From Lentisphaeria bacterium (lineage in GTDB: Bacteria > Verrucomicrobiota > Lentisphaeria > Victivallales > Victivallaceae): a stretch of DNA of 42,824 bases. Below the pieces are notes generated by a model. The model had not been told where the DNA came from and searched no databases. It was given only the letters and a program-made list of their open reading frames with translations. This document shows, piece after piece, positions 40,882-42,824 of this stretch (within the stretch, counting starts at the first letter, position 1; every line of letters begins with the position of its first letter). The translations under genes and the position numbers were made by a program. The stretch is from NCBI GenBank assembly GCA_017508555.1, contig JAFVYP010000226.1, positions 1 to 42,824 on the forward strand. Direction: 5' to 3'.

Positions 40882-41820
40882 TTACTCTTCTTCGCGCAGA
40901 TATTCCTTGTACCGGTTGTAAAGGTGATGCGCTGAGGGATACATGCTGTTGGGACTCATAAAGTGTGAAAATTCAAAAGTAAGAGCCCGGGTGACACCGG
41001 CTTCTTCAGCCTTTTTGAGTTTATAACGCAGTTTTTCCCACTTGATAGGCAGAAAACGGATGGGCATATCGCGATCAAAAGTTTCGCTGTTGGTCCAGAG
41101 TTCGATGCCGTATTTATCCGCCAGACGCTTATTGAGTTTCATGGCAGGACCGAGTTCCTCGTAGGTAACATGACCATCCTGGAACGCGATGATATCCACA
41201 TAACCCGAAACAGCCTTCATAATGGTATCCCAGGTGCGTTCGTGGTGTTCAAAGTCAAGATCATGTGCGCCGGGTTCGTTGGGCATCCATGCCTTTCTGC
41301 CCAGCATTCCGGGGGAGATCAGGGTGGGGAGATTGCCGGAAATCTTTTTGCAGTAGCTGCTGTAATTGATAAATTCGCGGACAATACTTTCGTCATTGCC
41401 GGAAATCTCTTTGGCAAGATACCAGCCTTTGAAAGCCTTGCGGTGACCGTAACGCTCCCAGACTTCGTCGATCAGACGTTTTTCGACGCTCCAGCGGGCA
41501 TCGATATCCACATCTTTGTAGTGACCGTTGTGGCGCAGGCAGTAGGTGCCGAAAAAGTAGCGCATATCATACTTTTCCGCAAGATCCAGAAACATATCGA
41601 CCAGATCGACAGGCGGTTCGTAACACCCGAATTCCTCGATCAGGATCTTGGAGGGGTAGGTGATGAACTTTTCCAGTCCAGAACGGATCATAATGACCGT
41701 ATCGATACCGACGGCTTTCATGGCGGCGAAATCCTTGTCCCATTCTTCTTTACCCCAGTTCTGATGGGGAATATCTGCGGTGATCTCGTCCAGAAATGTT
41801 GCTTTGATTTTGATACTCAT
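40882..41820 (-). CDS. DUF4434-type putative glycoside hydrolase (TIM barrel)
   Basis: A 312-residue protein that starts directly with ATFLDEITADIPHQNWG, followed by DFAAMKAVGIDTVIMIRSG, the typical opening of DUF4434 proteins, which are regarded as glycoside-hydrolase-like barrels. Conserved acidic positions include E49 in SGLEKF and the Glu in the segments WYLAKEISG and LWTNSETFD. I cannot assign catalytic residues. There is no signal peptide. AGGATT precedes the ATG by about 8 bases. It lies 57 bases downstream of the truncated gene on the same strand and is probably in one operon with it. Confidence 0.75.
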   Translation of the reverse strand: MSIKIKATFLDEITADIPHQNWGKEEWDKDFAAMKAVGIDTVIMIRSGLEKFITYPSKILIEEFGCYEPPVDLVDMFLDLAEKYDMRYFFGTYCLRHNGHYKDVDIDARWSVEKRLIDEVWERYGHRKAFKGWYLAKEISGNDESIVREFINYSSYCKKISGNLPTLISPGMLGRKAWMPNEPGAHDLDFEHHERTWDTIMKAVSGYVDIIAFQDGHVTYEELGPAMKLNKRLADKYGIELWTNSETFDRDMPIRFLPIKWEKLRYKLKKAEEAGVTRALTFEFSHFMSPNSMYPSAHHLYNRYKEYLREEE

Positions 41821-41877
41821 GTTAAAAATCCTGAAAAAAAATACTTTTGTGCAGATGTCTCTGCTGAGTTGGATTTC

Positions 41878-42824
41878 TCACTTGACTTTTTTGATGCCAA
41901 GATAATTCACAGATTGACGGATGACCACCTTTTTTCCGTGAGGAATATTGAAATGGTACAACGGCTCAACCGTAAGGATTCCATTGTTTTCGCGCCAGAA
42001 GTGGACACCGCTGCAGCCCTTGTCAAACGAGAACTCCATCGCCTCTTCTTCGCCGAATGCTCTGACGTTGAAACGGATCTTTCCGCCGTCCCATATTTCA
42101 CGCTTGGCATTGTAAAATGAAAGTTTTGCCCCCTTCTTGTGCCAGATGGTGGAAACAGGGGAACCGACGGGAGAAATGAGTTTTCCGGAAGAAATTTCAA
42201 CAGCGCCGCCGGGGAGTTTTCCTTCGGGGATCAGTGAACCCATCATCGGAATATTGCGGATACGGGCAAAGAACTCAATGGCATTGCCGTTGTGATTTTT
42301 GTTATTGATCTCCCATTCGCAGTTGATGGTATTGCCGCCGTTGGCAAGTGAGATCCTCTTGATGATTTCAACGCCGGTATATTTTTCCGCTTCAGGATTG
42401 GCATCTTCAGGAGCGGGGACAACGTAATTGAATTCAATGCCGCTGCCCTTTTTCTTCGCGGTGAACTTTTCACGTCCTTTGAGGAAGGGGACGACCAATT
42501 CTCCGAGATTTCCCCGGATCCCGCGCAGATTCAAAATATCATTGAGCGCAGAAGATGCTGAACGCCAGCCCATGACAAGAGCCTGATTCTCAGCGTTGAT
42601 ATAAATACTGCGTTTGCTGCCGGCAAGTTTGAGCATGGCACGCTTTTCAGGACGCAGAAGCCCGTAATTCAAATTGTTGTCAACTTTTTTACCTGAAGAA
42701 GATTTGAGGAATTTCTGCAGTTCTTTTGAGATTTTTCCTGCAGCAATAACTTTATTATGAACAGAAAACTCCCAGATACCCGCATCAGTTGCCTTGATTT
42801 TAACCAGATATTTGCCGTTGGCAC
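41878..42824 (-). CDS. Partial protein of unknown function, 5' end beyond window
   Basis: The frame stays open to the window edge, so at least 315 residues are encoded and the true start lies outside. A TTG at 42672 is only an internal leucine: the frame continues upstream with ANGKYLVKIKATDAGIWEFS and further sequence without a stop. The visible part is beta-rich, with a long stretch resembling a carbohydrate-mutarotase-like or beta-sandwich fold (IEFFARIRNIPMMG, AMEFSFDKGCSGVHFW, HGKKVVIRQSVNYLG). I do not recognise the family. The neighbour is a DUF4434 protein, so a role in glycan processing is plausible. Confidence 0.75.
   Translation of the reverse strand, partial: ANGKYLVKIKATDAGIWEFSVHNKVIAAGKISKELQKFLKSSSGKKVDNNLNYGLLRPEKRAMLKLAGSKRSIYINAENQALVMGWRSASSALNDILNLRGIRGNLGELVVPFLKGREKFTAKKKGSGIEFNYVVPAPEDANPEAEKYTGVEIIKRISLANGGNTINCEWEINNKNHNGNAIEFFARIRNIPMMGSLIPEGKLPGGAVEISSGKLISPVGSPVSTIWHKKGAKLSFYNAKREIWDGGKIRFNVRAFGEEEAMEFSFDKGCSGVHFWRENNGILTVEPLYHFNIPHGKKVVIRQSVNYLGIKKVK

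Overview
The window reads as a chromosomal segment of a Lentisphaerota (Victivallales-like) bacterium of the PVC group. This is an inference from gene content, not from a marker gene. The grounds are the secreted LamG/CBM9/DUF6067-like hydrolase, the DUF4434 protein, scattered carbohydrate enzymes with LacI control but no SusCD pair, and a very large LEPR-XLL/DUF4347-type surface protein with its own export-type membrane proteins. No rRNA, tRNA, CRISPR array, transposase or phage gene was seen.

Layout. 1-5100: a secreted multidomain hydrolase (722-4558) between two copies of a roughly 450-570 bp non-coding repeat (family A). 5124-7845: an aldo/keto reductase with a ferredoxin-like tail, a convergent MBL-fold hydrolase, and a HAD phosphatase. 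7965-13928: carbohydrate use, with a GH5-like enzyme, a small secreted protein, a LacI regulator that appears to be leaderless, and a GH36-like alpha-galactosidase, interrupted by a MITE-like repeat (family B). 14156-34912: the most striking region. It holds an 80-residue small protein, a 5485-residue surface protein, a HlyD-type adaptor with a large cytoplasmic N-domain, and a PqqD-M50-HlyD fusion membrane protein. 34970-39048: housekeeping genes on the + strand: hisB, galE, a DnaQ-like exonuclease, a CapA-like protein and tcdA. 39059-42824: - strand carbohydrate genes (CE7-type esterase, DUF4434 protein, and a 5'-truncated protein running off the window end), with two more family B copies and a perfect 52-nt palindrome.

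How the parts work together. The carbohydrate genes suggest a glycan degrader that secretes debranching and deacetylating enzymes. The 14.1-34.9 kb block looks like a dedicated surface-display or secretion unit. The giant protein has an N-terminal LEPR-XLL-like motif, an acidic linker, a DUF4347 domain with a possible His/Cys dyad, more than 20 beta-rich repeats with three inserted chitin-binding-like modules, and an acidic C-terminus. The two membrane proteins behind it together offer a peptide-binding PqqD-like domain, an intramembrane M50 core and periplasmic HlyD arms. No ABC ATPase and no outer-membrane channel is encoded nearby. I regard this block as the best candidate for an undescribed system. 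Intrinsic terminators and internal promoters split it into units that should be expressed at different levels.
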